NCBI GenBank assembly: GCA_964513155.1
Contig: CAZEMA010000001.1
Coordinates: 1 to 64,000, forward strand
Length of the DNA: 64,000 nucleotides
Source: DATEAV01 sp964513155
Lineage (GTDB): Bacteria > Chloroflexota > Anaerolineae > Anaerolineales > E44-bin32
Reading direction: 5' to 3'
Each line of letters begins with the position of its first letter. Position 1 is the stretch's first letter. Under the pieces are notes generated by a model. It searched no databases. It saw nothing but the letters and a program-made list of their open reading frames with translations, and was not told where the DNA came from. The translations under genes and the position numbers were made by a program. Positions 42,500 through 54,427 of the stretch are shown in pieces.

Positions 42500-44023
42500 A
42501 TGGTCGAGCTTGAGACCCGTCCCCGCGCGACCGGGATCCTGCTGCATCCAACCTCTTTGCCTGGACCGCATGGGATCGGCGATCTTGGGCCGGCGGCAGA
42601 GCGCTGGATCGAGTGGCTGCAACAAGCCGGCTGCACCTTGTGGCAGGTTCTGCCCTTGGGTCCGACCGGCTACGGCGACTCGCCGTACCAGAGCTTCTCC
42701 GCCTTTGCCGGGAATCCCCTGCTGATCAACCTGGAACGACTGGCTGCGGACGGACTGCTCACTGACGAGGATCTGGCAAGCCTTCCCCCGTTTCCTGCGC
42801 AGTGGGTGGAATTCGGCGCTGTGATCCCCAACCGCCAGCGCCTGCTCGCCGCAGCCTTCCGCAGATTCCAGCAGGGCGAGGGGCGGCACCTGCAACAGGG
42901 GTTTCTCTCCTTCCGGGAAGTGCAGTCCTCCTGGCTCGAGGACTACGCCCTCTTCATGGCACTCAAGGCGGAGCATGGAGGAGCACCCTGGACGTCGTGG
43001 GAGCCAGAACTGGCTCGGCGGGAACCGCAGGCCCTGAACGATGCGGGCATCCGATTGGCGGTTTCGGTGGACGATGAGCGTTTCCGGCAGTTCCTCTTCT
43101 TCCGCCAATGGTCGGCCATCCGCGACCTCGCCCGCTCCCGAGGCCTGACCCTGATCGGTGATATCCCCATCTTCGTGGCCCACGACAGCGCCGATGTCTG
43201 GTCGCATCCGGAGCTCTTCCAGCTCGATGACGCCGGACGGCCGGCCGTTGTGGCTGGCGTCCCACCCGACTACTTCTCCCCAACCGGGCAACTCTGGGGG
43301 AACCCGCTCTATCGCTGGGATGTGATGCAGGCCGACGGATATTCCTGGTGGATCGCGCGCTTCCGCGTCGTGCTCGAGATGGTCGACGTCGTGCGGCTCG
43401 ACCACTTCCGCGGTTTCGAAGCCTACTGGGAGGTCCCCGGCGACGCAACCATAGCCGAGAGAGGGCGGTGGGTCCCCGGACCCAAGGAAGGATTCCTGAG
43501 GGCCGTCCGAAGGGGTCTGGGTGGTCTGCCCTTGATCGCCGAGGATTTGGGGGAGATCACGCCTGGGGTGACTGCCTTGCGGGACCAGTTCGAGCTACCG
43601 GGGATGAAGATCCTGCAGTTTGCGTTCGAGGGAGACCCTGACCATCCCTTCCTGCCGCACAACTATCCCCAGCGATGTGTGGCCTACACCGGCACGCATG
43701 ACAACGACACGGCTGTGGGGTGGTATCAATCCGCTCCCGAGTCGGAGAGACACTTCTGCCGGCGATACCTCGCCAGCGATGGAACCCACATCCCCTGGGA
43801 TCTCATCCGGGCAGTGTGGGCATCGGTGGCAGATTGGGCGATCGCGCCGCTTCAAGATGTCCTCGGGCTTGGCCCAGAGGCGCGCATGAACTACCCGAGC
43901 CGGGCCGAGGGCAACTGGGCCTGGCGCTTCTCTGAGAGCGAGTTGACCGTGGAACTTGCGGCACAGCTGAGGGAGCTCGGTTTCTTGTTCGGGAGGGTTC
44001 CGGCCACTTTGGCTGCGGCGTGA
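42500..44023 (+). CDS. malQ: 4-alpha-glucanotransferase (GH77)
   Basis: MalQ rearranges maltodextrins by transferring glucan segments. The 507-aa GH77 enzyme has GILLHPTSLPGPHGIGDLG, WQVLPLGPTGYGDSPYQSFS, IGDIPIFVAHDSADVW, VVRLDHFRGFEAYWEVP with the catalytic aspartate, LIAEDLGEITPGV with the glutamate, and YTGTHDNDTAVGWY. ATG 42500 was chosen because GGGAGGG lies 6 nt before it; 42479 is an alternative. It sits after glgA and the repeat, about 190 nt away from the element, and completes a glycogen/maltodextrin group. Confidence 0.95.
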   Translation: MVELETRPRATGILLHPTSLPGPHGIGDLGPAAERWIEWLQQAGCTLWQVLPLGPTGYGDSPYQSFSAFAGNPLLINLERLAADGLLTDEDLASLPPFPAQWVEFGAVIPNRQRLLAAAFRRFQQGEGRHLQQGFLSFREVQSSWLEDYALFMALKAEHGGAPWTSWEPELARREPQALNDAGIRLAVSVDDERFRQFLFFRQWSAIRDLARSRGLTLIGDIPIFVAHDSADVWSHPELFQLDDAGRPAVVAGVPPDYFSPTGQLWGNPLYRWDVMQADGYSWWIARFRVVLEMVDVVRLDHFRGFEAYWEVPGDATIAERGRWVPGPKEGFLRAVRRGLGGLPLIAEDLGEITPGVTALRDQFELPGMKILQFAFEGDPDHPFLPHNYPQRCVAYTGTHDNDTAVGWYQSAPESERHFCRRYLASDGTHIPWDLIRAVWASVADWAIAPLQDVLGLGPEARMNYPSRAEGNWAWRFSESELTVELAAQLRELGFLFGRVPATLAAA

Positions 44024-44225
44024 GGCCGCGGAGGCGGGCCCGGGAAACCGGGAGGTTAACCCCGTTCGCCGGATGTCATGCGGAGACCAGGGAAAGAGCG
44101 CGCGGCCCAGCCATTGCTCTCGGCCGTCCGTCTTTCCCTCCCAATCCATCCGGGGCAGGGAGCAGCCGGGGTTGGCATCCACATTTGGCGGATCTGGTTT
44201 GGGCGGACACGCCTTGGGAGGCAGC

Positions 44226-44744
44226 ATGAAGATCGCGGTGTTGAGCGACTCGCACGACAACATCTGGAAGCTGGATGCCGCCATGCCCCATCTCAAGCGA
44301 GCTGAGGTGGTGATCCACTGCGGCGACCTGTGCTCGCCATTCATGGCCCGCTTCCTGGGGGACGGGCTTGGAGGCATCCCGCTGCACATCGTGTGGGGCA
44401 ACAACGATGGCGACCGTCTGCTGATGGCGCAGGTCGCCAGCCAGTTCTCGAACATCACATTGCACGGCCAATTGGCGGTGCTCAGTCTCGGAGGATTGAC
44501 CGTCGCCGTGAACCACTACCCCGAGATTGCGCGTGGGCTGGCGCTCTCGGGCCAGTACCAGTGTGTCTGCCATGGGCATGATCACCAGGCGAGGGCGGAG
44601 TGGATCGGTGGATGCTTGCTGCTCGATCCGGGTGAGTTGATGGGGTTGAAGGGTCGGAGCAGTCTGGCGCTCCTCGAGAGCGCGAGCCGCGAGGTGGAGT
44701 GGGTGGACCTGCAGCCGGGGGCAACCGAGGAAGCCGCCGGGTGA
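44226..44744 (+). CDS. YfcE/MJ0936-type metallophosphoesterase
   Basis: The 172-aa protein belongs to the small calcineurin-like phosphodiesterases. Metal-binding motifs are in order: LSDSHDN (DxH), IHCGDLCSPF (GDxx), WGNNDGDR (GNxD/N), VNHYPE (H), and CHGHDHQAR (GHTH-like). These enzymes cleave phosphodiesters in vitro; the cell substrate is generally unknown. ATG 44226 follows GGGAGG by 4 nt. The frame is open upstream, but that part has no homologous look. The 200-nt spacer from malQ is without a gene. Confidence 0.9.
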   Translation: MKIAVLSDSHDNIWKLDAAMPHLKRAEVVIHCGDLCSPFMARFLGDGLGGIPLHIVWGNNDGDRLLMAQVASQFSNITLHGQLAVLSLGGLTVAVNHYPEIARGLALSGQYQCVCHGHDHQARAEWIGGCLLLDPGELMGLKGRSSLALLESASREVEWVDLQPGATEEAAG

Positions 44745-44828
44745 GACCCGGGCCGGGGAACCTGGAGCCTCATACGCGAGCCCCGATGGGCACGCAGAAC
44801 GAGAGCCCTGGCGGTTGGCCAGAGCTCT

Positions 44829-44903
44829 TGGCGCCCCTGCGGCGACTTGAACGCCGGCATCTGCCTCCGGAGGGCAGCGCTCTATCCACTGAGCTACAGG
44901 GGC
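44829..44903 (-). tRNA. tRNA-Arg (anticodon CCG)
   Basis: The minus strand folds as a full cloverleaf: acceptor GCCCCTG pairing with CAGGGGC, D arm GCTC-loop-GAGC, anticodon stem CTGCC/GGCAG with loop CTCCGGA (anticodon CCG, reading CGG), 4-nt variable loop, and T arm CGGCG-TTCAAGT-CGCCG. Discriminator is G, and the 3' CCA is encoded (44829-44831). Confidence 0.95.
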
Positions 44904-45161
44904 ACCTCATCGGCATTCTACCCCAAGGCGGCTGCGCGGGCAAGGACACAGCTTCCTCCCAGGGCTGGTTTTCGTGGACCCCACAGGTGGGTGAGGGGAA
45001 GATCCGCCCTTCGGGGATCGAGGGGAGCTCCGCACGATCTGCTTTGGGGCGGCGAATGCACCGGGCAAACCCCCGGAGCCAATCTGCTACCAAGGTCAGC
45101 CCTGCGCCGGACGCTCAGGGCTGGGGATGCTCCCCGGCGTCCGCGATCGGCCAGCTCGGCA
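44904..45161. other. Intergenic region between tRNA-Arg and gap
   Basis: About 260 bases with no gene seen. The last 55 bases (45107-45161) are repeated exactly after the gap. Confidence 0.5.
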
Positions 45162-45316
45162 NNNNNNNNNNNNNNNNNNNNNNNNNNNNNNNNNNNNNNN
45201 NNNNNNNNNNNNNNNNNNNNNNNNNNNNNNNNNNNNNNNNNNNNNNNNNNNNNNNNNNNNNCCGGACGCTCAGGGCTGGGGATGCTCCCCGGCGTCCGCG
45301 ATCGGCCAGCTCGGCA
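45107..45316. other. Gap (100 N) flanked by an exact 55-bp duplication
   Basis: 45107-45161 and 45262-45316 are identical over 55 bases, with 100 N between (45162-45261). An exact 55-base overlap equals a common assembler k-mer size, so this is most likely an unmerged contig overlap; a true tandem repeat cannot be excluded. Confidence 0.85.
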
Positions 45317-45332
45317 CTGTTGGAGAGGTGCC

Positions 45333-45360
45333 TTGACAGGCCCGATTTCGGCGATATAAT
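45333..45360 (+). promoter_or_regulatory. Consensus promoter of rpoC
   Basis: A perfect TTGACA (45333-45338) and a perfect TATAAT (45355-45360) are 16 bp apart. The start falls near 45367, about 155 nt before rpoC. Confidence 0.8.
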
Positions 45361-45382
45361 CACCTAACATGCACCTAGGTGA
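45360..45382 (+). promoter_or_regulatory. Inverted repeat over the rpoC start site (operator candidate)
   Basis: TCACCTA (45360-45366) and TAGGTGA (45376-45382) are perfect inverted arms separated by 9 bp; a shorter palindrome CACCTAGGTG lies at 45372-45381. It covers the end of the -10 box and the predicted start, the usual place for a repressor site. The binding protein is unknown. Confidence 0.45.
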
Positions 45383-45422
45383 ATAGCGGCCTCTTTGAGC
45401 GCCTGAGGAGAGGTGAATCCTC

Positions 45423-45509
45423 ATGCGCTTGTTTTGCTTTGTCCGCCGAATAGCACGTTTGTTCCAGGTGCATGGCATTCTGGCGACCCGCTGGGACTTG
45501 AGTCCATAA
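45423..45509 (+). CDS. 28-codon leader ORF upstream of rpoC
   Basis: ATG 45423 is preceded by GAGGAGAGG (9-nt spacing), a strong ribosome binding site, and the ORF runs 28 codons to TAA 45507-45509. The peptide begins MRLFCFVRRIARLFQVHGIL and is basic and amphipathic. The stop directly abuts the rpoC ribosome binding site (GGGAGG at 45510-45515), a layout that allows translational coupling or attenuation. No family is recognised; it is too short to judge by codon use. It is placed in the leader of the rpoC mRNA. Confidence 0.5.
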   Translation: MRLFCFVRRIARLFQVHGILATRWDLSP

Positions 45510-45522
45510 GGGAGGCGCTCGG

Positions 45523-49770
<4,248 letters not shown>

Positions 49771-49880
49771 CCGGCGGGCTGGGGTCGGGTCCGGAGGGGC
49801 GGCACCAGCTGACCGGGCCGGCTTCGTGGCGATCGGAGTTCGGGCGTCTGAGGGCGAGAAGGCAGGAAAGCCGTCAGCCG

Positions 49881-49910
49881 TTGACAGTGCGTGGGACGAG
49901 CGGGTATAAT
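49881..49910 (+). promoter_or_regulatory. rplU promoter
   Basis: A perfect TTGACA (49881-49886) and a perfect TATAAT (49905-49910) are 18 bp apart. Predicted start is near 49917. Confidence 0.8.
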
Positions 49911-49914
49911 GCCA

Positions 49915-49949
49915 GAACCTGCCCCGGCGTTTGTGGCTGGGGCGGGTTC
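49915..49949 (+). promoter_or_regulatory. Hairpin at the 5' end of the rplU leader
   Basis: GAACCTGCCCC (49915-49925) pairs with GGGGCGGGTTC (49939-49949), 11 bp including one G-U, at the predicted 5' end of a 140-nt leader. Ribosomal protein operons often carry such autoregulatory leader structures; no match to a known L21 leader was established. Confidence 0.4.
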
Positions 49950-50059
49950 ATGTGTCACCAACTTCCCCGCCGCCCCGCGTGCGTCCCGCGTTCTGTATGG
50001 GACGTCGGAACAGCGATGCAGAGCGCGGGCGCGGCGGCGAAGAGAAGCTGGAGCGAAAG

Positions 50060-50632
50060 ATGAAATACGCTGTCGTGGAGTCGGGCGGAAAGCAGTATCT
50101 CGCCCAGGAAGGCCAGGCCATCGAGGTTGACCGGCTCTCGGTCGAGGTGGGCAAGCGCGTAGAGCTCAAAGACGTTTTGATGGTTGTCAATGGCCAGGAT
50201 ATCCGCATCGGCACTCCCTTGGTGGATGGAGCCAAGGTCAAGGCGGCGGTCTTGGACCACGTCAAGGCCTCCAAGGTGATCATCTTCAAGTACATCCCCA
50301 AGGAGCGCTACCGGCGCAAGGCAGGGCACAGACAGCAGTACACCCGCCTGATGGTCGAGGGAATCGTCTTTCCGGGCGCCGGCGAGAAGCCGGCGGTGGA
50401 GACAGAGGCCTTGGTCGTGGAGGCCGCTGCTGCTCCAACGCCCCGTGCCAGACCTAAACAGACGGCTGAGCGCGGGGCGAAGGCCGCGCCCAGGAAGCCC
50501 GCCGAGGCGAAGCCCCGGGCACCTGCCAAGCCGGCCAAGAAGCCGGCGGCGGGCAAGGCGGCAGCCAAGAAGGCCAAGCCCGAGAGCAAGGCCAAGACCT
50601 CTAGAGGCAGGAAGTCGGCTGAGAAGAAGTAG
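50060..50632 (+). CDS. rplU: Ribosomal protein L21 with a long lysine/alanine/proline-rich tail
   Basis: The first 105 residues are standard L21 (MKYAVVESGGKQYLAQEGQA, then KVIIFKYIPKERYRRKAGHR with the conserved RRKxGHRQ motif), a 50S subunit protein that binds 23S rRNA. After it come about 85 extra residues dominated by lysine, alanine and proline (for example KPAKKPAAGKAAAKKAKPE), resembling histone H1-type tails. L21 is normally about 103 aa. ATG 50060 follows GGAG by 6 nt. rpmA follows after 24 nt, the classical L21-L27 order. Confidence 0.95.
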   Translation: MKYAVVESGGKQYLAQEGQAIEVDRLSVEVGKRVELKDVLMVVNGQDIRIGTPLVDGAKVKAAVLDHVKASKVIIFKYIPKERYRRKAGHRQQYTRLMVEGIVFPGAGEKPAVETEALVVEAAAAPTPRARPKQTAERGAKAAPRKPAEAKPRAPAKPAKKPAAGKAAAKKAKPESKAKTSRGRKSAEKK

Positions 50633-50656
50633 CAGTTTGCGCAGGAGAGAACGATC

Positions 50657-50911
50657 ATGGCACACAAGAAGGGTGGCGGTTCCACCCGCAACGGACGGGA
50701 TAGCCAGTCACAGCGTCTTGGGGTGAAGAAGTTCGGCGGCGAAGCCGTGCAGGCGGGACACATCCTGGTCCGGCAGCGCGGCACGCACATTCATCCCGGG
50801 TTGAACGTCTCTCGCGGCGGCGACGACACGCTGTTCGCGACGGCGGACGGAGTGGTGCGCTACGACTTCACCCGAGGCGGCCACAAGCGCGTCAACGTCG
50901 TGCAGGAATAG
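50657..50911 (+). CDS. rpmA: Ribosomal protein L27
   Basis: L27 lies at the peptidyl transferase centre, where its N terminus contacts tRNA. The 84-aa product starts MAHKKGGGSTRNGRDSQSQR and has GVKKFGGEAVQAGHILVRQR, both family hallmarks. It has no cleavable N-terminal extension of the Firmicutes type. The ribosome binding site GCAGGAGAG lies upstream. It is cotranscribed with rplU. Confidence 0.97.
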   Translation: MAHKKGGGSTRNGRDSQSQRLGVKKFGGEAVQAGHILVRQRGTHIHPGLNVSRGGDDTLFATADGVVRYDFTRGGHKRVNVVQE

Positions 50912-51011
50912 GGTGGTGGACGACCGCCACGAACCTGGTGAGGGCTGAGTCTCGCCCCGGAGATCAGCCTCCAAGGCGTGGCGCGGGTTGCCGGGGAAAG
51001 GATTGATGGAC

Positions 51012-51488
51012 ATGAGAAAGGGCATTCACCCGAAGTACTTCCCGAACGCGACCGTGATCTGTGCCTGCGGAAACACCTGGCACACCGGATCGACGGTGGA
51101 AGTTATCCATACCGATGTCTGCTCGAAGTGCCACCCCTTCTATACCGGTGAGCAACGAATCGTCGACACGGAAGGGCAAGTGGATCGCTTCTACAAGAAG
51201 CTCCAGGCGCACGAAGACTTCGTCGAAGACCAGAAGACGCGCGAGACCTCGCGCACTTCTCCTGAGCTGCCCATTGCCGAGCTCGAGCTGGGGACACGAG
51301 CCGAGTCGGCCCTGGCGAAAGCCGGTATCGTGACTGCGGGTCAGGCGTTGGAGCGTCTGGCCCAGGGCGAGGCGGCGTTGCTGGCGGTCGACGGTTTCGG
51401 CCGCAAGAGCCTGGCGGACCTGAAGCGGCGCCTCAAGGCGCGCGGCTTCGAGTTGCCGGAGGCGGCCGTCGAACCGCAGGTTGTGTAG
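51012..51488 (+). CDS. rpmE: Ribosomal protein L31 fused to an RNA polymerase alpha-CTD-like domain
   Basis: Residues 1-64 are a zinc-type L31: MRKGIHPKYF, with Cys17, Cys19, Cys37 and Cys40 in CAC...CSKC, and GQVDRFYKKL. A charged linker (65-84) follows, then about 65 residues that match RNA polymerase alpha-CTD: PIAELELGTRAESALAKAGI, then GFGRKSLADLKRRLKARGFE. Residues equal to E. coli alpha Arg265, Gly296, Lys298 and Ser299 are kept (Arg96, Gly130, Lys132, Ser133); Asn268 is serine and Glu302 is aspartate. L31 alone is about 70 aa; this is 158 aa in one continuous frame. ATG 51012 was chosen because AAGGA lies 9 nt upstream; ATG 51006 is close. Confidence 0.93.
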   Translation: MRKGIHPKYFPNATVICACGNTWHTGSTVEVIHTDVCSKCHPFYTGEQRIVDTEGQVDRFYKKLQAHEDFVEDQKTRETSRTSPELPIAELELGTRAESALAKAGIVTAGQALERLAQGEAALLAVDGFGRKSLADLKRRLKARGFELPEAAVEPQVV

Positions 51489-51600
51489 CCGGGGCAGCAG
51501 CCGGAGAGTGACGGCCTGTCAGGAAGGCGCGGATTGCTGCGGTTAGGCGAGTGCAGGCCGGATTGCCCGGCGGACGGTGCCGGCAGCTTTGAGAAGCGAC

Positions 51601-51628
51601 TTGCCCGAAACCGGTCCTGGTGTAGACT
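51601..51628 (+). promoter_or_regulatory. Possible tdk promoter
   Basis: TTGCCC (51601-51606) and TAGACT (51623-51628) are 16 bp apart. The start falls near 51635, about 53 nt before tdk. Confidence 0.4.
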
Positions 51629-51687
51629 TGGGGCAGGTGCAGTAGCGCCTGCCCTTTGCATTCCAGTGGATGGAGGTGAGAGGGACT

Positions 51688-52260
51688 ATGCCCCCAAGTC
51701 ACGGCATTGTCGAGGTGATCACCGGGCCGATGTTCAGCGGCAAGAGCGACGAGCTCATCCGCAGACTGCGCAGGGCGCGCATCGCCCGCCAGAAGATCCA
51801 GGTCTTCAAGCCAAGCGTCGACACCCGCTCCGCCGAAGACAAGGTCACCTCCCATGCAGGAACCGAGTTCGAAGCCACGGCAGTGCCGCGGGCCGACATG
51901 ATCCCGGGGCTTCTGTCCGACGACGTAACCGTCGTGGCCATCGATGAGGCCCAGTTCTTCGACGAGAGCATCACCCAAGTCGTTCAGTCCCTGGCCGAAC
52001 GGGGCCTGCGGGTGATTGTGGCCGGCCTCGACACCAACTTCCGCGGCGAGCCCTTCGGCCCGATCCCGGTGCTGCTGGCGCTGGCCGAGCAGGTCGAGAA
52101 GCTGAGCGCCATCTGCATGGTGTGCGGGGAGGCCGCCACCCGCACTCAGCGGCTGATCAACGGTCGCCCGGCGCGCTACGACGACCCCGTGGTCGTCGTC
52201 GGTGCCAGTGAGTTGTATGAAGCCCGCTGCCGGTACCATCACCAGGTGCCAAGGACATGA
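51688..52260 (+). CDS. tdk: Thymidine kinase (type II)
   Basis: The 190-aa enzyme phosphorylates thymidine in salvage. It has the P-loop VITGPMFSGKSDELIRRL, the DEAQFFDESI Walker B region, the FGPIPVLLALAEQVEKLSAI lasso region, and zinc cysteines in CMVCGEAATRTQRL with a partner near the C terminus (ARCRYHH). This is the TK1-like type. ATG 51688 follows GGAGGTGAG by 7 nt. The stop overlaps the hpt ATG, giving a salvage operon. Confidence 0.95.
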   Translation: MPPSHGIVEVITGPMFSGKSDELIRRLRRARIARQKIQVFKPSVDTRSAEDKVTSHAGTEFEATAVPRADMIPGLLSDDVTVVAIDEAQFFDESITQVVQSLAERGLRVIVAGLDTNFRGEPFGPIPVLLALAEQVEKLSAICMVCGEAATRTQRLINGRPARYDDPVVVVGASELYEARCRYHHQVPRT

Positions 52261-52820
52261 GTAACCAGGACTACCATGAGTTTCTTGATCAGATCCTGAT
52301 CCCGGAAGATGTCCTGCAGAACAGGATTCGGGAGTTGGGGGCAGCCATCAGCCGGGATTACGCCGGAAAGGATCTGAGACTGGTCTGCGTGCTGCGCGGT
52401 GGGGTGATGTTCCTGACGGACCTGATGCGGGCGATCACCGTCCCGCACAGCATCGACTTCATGGCAGTCTCCTCCTACGGGGCGGGGGTCCGGTCTTCCC
52501 ATGGCGAAGTGCGCATTACGCTCGACCTGACGAGTTCGGTTGAGGGCCGAAACCTGCTCCTGGTCGAAGACATCATCGACAGCGGGCACACGATCGCCGC
52601 CGTCATGGATCTGCTAAAGACGCGCCGTCCCGCCTCCCTGCGGGTATGCGCTCTGCTCGACAAGGCCGAGCGCCGGGAAGCCAACGTTCCTATCGACTAC
52701 TGCGGTTTCGTCATCCCCGACAGGTTCGTCTTCGGCTATGGCCTGGACCTGGACGAGCACTACCGCAATCTCCCCTTTGTCGGCGTGGCCAGGCCCGACA
52801 AGATCCTCCGGCCGGACTAG
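52257..52820 (+). CDS. hpt: Hypoxanthine(-guanine) phosphoribosyltransferase
   Basis: The 187-aa type I phosphoribosyltransferase converts hypoxanthine or guanine to the nucleotide using PRPP. It shows LVCVLRGGVMFLTDLMRAI, the flexible-loop SSYGAG region, the PRPP motif LLLVEDIIDSGHTI and PIDYCGFVIPDRFVFGYGLD at the purine site. ATG 52257 overlaps the tdk stop by 4 nt. The pairing of purine and thymidine salvage in one operon is functional context only. Confidence 0.95.
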   Translation: MSNQDYHEFLDQILIPEDVLQNRIRELGAAISRDYAGKDLRLVCVLRGGVMFLTDLMRAITVPHSIDFMAVSSYGAGVRSSHGEVRITLDLTSSVEGRNLLLVEDIIDSGHTIAAVMDLLKTRRPASLRVCALLDKAERREANVPIDYCGFVIPDRFVFGYGLDLDEHYRNLPFVGVARPDKILRPD

Positions 52821-52837
52821 ATCCTCGCGGGAGGATC

Positions 52838-54379
52838 ATGGCGCCGCTTTCTTGGTTTCCCCAATCTGTCGCTGAACTGCTCCCTCGCCTGCCGCGGAAG
52901 GTGCCCATTTGGCTAGTCGGGGGAGCGATCCGCGACGCCCTCTTGGGCCAGGAGGCCTACGACCTAGACTTCGCCGTGGACGGCGAGGCCACGAGAGTCG
53001 CACGCCAGGTCGCCAACGAGCTCCAAGGCGCGTATTACACGCTCGACGCCGCCCGCGACGCCGGGCGCGTCATCGCCACCAACGCCAACGGCCAACGCCT
53101 AACCCTCGACTTCGCCCGCCTGCGAGGGGCCGATATCGAGGCCGACCTGCTCGCCAGGGACTTCACGGTCGACGCTCTGGCGGTGTCCTTGGACGATCCA
53201 GAGCACTTGCTGGACCCCACCGGCGGACTGCAGGACCTCAAGGATCGCTGGCTGCGGGCGTGCACCCCGCGGGCGATTGAGGAGGACCCGGTCCGGGCGC
53301 TCCGGGCTGTGCGGCTTGCGGCCGAGCTCAACCTACGCATCGATCGCGAAACGCTGAAGCAGGTGGCGCTGGCCAAGTCCTGGCTGGCTGCCGTCTCACC
53401 TGAGCGAATCCGTGATGAGTTCCTCCGGATGTTTCAGGCAACTCGTCCGGGCCGGGGATTGAAGGTCCTCGATCACCTCGGCTTGCTTGAGATCGTCTGC
53501 CCGGAGCTCACGGCATTGAAGGGCCTGGAACAACCTGCGCCCCACGCCCTGGACGCCTGGGATCATACGTTGGCCGTCGTGGACCGGCTCAGTGAATTGC
53601 TGCTCGTCCTCGGGCCGGTGCATGACGAAGAGGCCGCGGCCGACCAGGTATTGGCGCATGCCGTCCTGCGCCTGGGACGCTATCGGGCAGAGCTGCGCAA
53701 GCACCTGGAAGCTTCACTGACCGTGGGAAGGGACGCCCGGGAACTCCTCTATTTCGCGGCGCTGTATCACGATGTGGGTAAGCCAGCCAGCCGCTCCCAG
53801 GGGGACGAGGGAGGCCTGCACTTCTATGGTCACGAGCACCAGGGAGCGGAGCTGGCCGCCGCGAGGGCCCAGGCGCTTCGGCTGAGCAGGGTTGAGGCTG
53901 ACAGGATCCGCCTGATCATCCGGAACCACCTGCGACCTGGTCTGCTCGAGGCCTCACCTCCGGTGACCCCGAGGGCGGTCTACCGGTTCTTCCGTCAGAC
54001 GGGAGAAGCGGGTGTTGACGTCGTCCTTCTGTCGCTGGCCGATCTCCTGGGAACTTTCGCCCCTGGGCCACCAGAGGATGCCTGGTTGCGGCGGCTGGAG
54101 GTCGGCCGAGTCTTGCTGGAAGCGATTCTGGAAGGACCTCGGGAGCGGCTGGATCCGCCGCCGCTGGTGCGTGGCCACGAGCTGCTCGAAGCCCTGCGGC
54201 TGGAACCAGGCCCGGAGGTAGGCCGGCTGCTGGAGGCCATCCGGGAAGCACAGGCTGCAGGGGAGATCCGCACAAAGGCTGAGGCGCTGGCCCTGGCCGA
54301 GCGCCTGCGCTTGGCAGACGGCGCCAACCCGAGCGTTTCTTCAGAGGAGGGGAGAAGCGGACCCTCGGAGGCTGGGTGA
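52838..54379 (+). CDS. tRNA nucleotidyltransferase/poly(A) polymerase family with HD domain
   Basis: The 513-aa class II nucleotidyltransferase has WLVGGAIRDALLGQEAYDLD with the catalytic DxD (DLDF), LARDFTVDALAV, DPVRALRAVRLAAEL, and a C-terminal HD domain (LYHDVGKPASRS). Such proteins add CCA to tRNA or only part of it; the two-enzyme or poly(A) polymerase alternatives cannot be excluded. tRNA-Arg here encodes its own CCA, so repair may be its main role. ATG 52838 follows GGGAGG closely, 17 nt after hpt. The last 25 residues are a serine-rich tail. Confidence 0.9.
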   Translation: MAPLSWFPQSVAELLPRLPRKVPIWLVGGAIRDALLGQEAYDLDFAVDGEATRVARQVANELQGAYYTLDAARDAGRVIATNANGQRLTLDFARLRGADIEADLLARDFTVDALAVSLDDPEHLLDPTGGLQDLKDRWLRACTPRAIEEDPVRALRAVRLAAELNLRIDRETLKQVALAKSWLAAVSPERIRDEFLRMFQATRPGRGLKVLDHLGLLEIVCPELTALKGLEQPAPHALDAWDHTLAVVDRLSELLLVLGPVHDEEAAADQVLAHAVLRLGRYRAELRKHLEASLTVGRDARELLYFAALYHDVGKPASRSQGDEGGLHFYGHEHQGAELAAARAQALRLSRVEADRIRLIIRNHLRPGLLEASPPVTPRAVYRFFRQTGEAGVDVVLLSLADLLGTFAPGPPEDAWLRRLEVGRVLLEAILEGPRERLDPPPLVRGHELLEALRLEPGPEVGRLLEAIREAQAAGEIRTKAEALALAERLRLADGANPSVSSEEGRSGPSEAG

Positions 54380-54427
54380 GGCGAGGAAGCCACCCACCGC
54401 AAGGAGCGCGGCGGGAGCGCTCGCCCG

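Noticed and set aside
45107..45316. Direct repeat as a CRISPR or tandem array
   Set aside because: Only two copies, exactly 55 bases, both ending at the N run; best explained as an assembly overlap.
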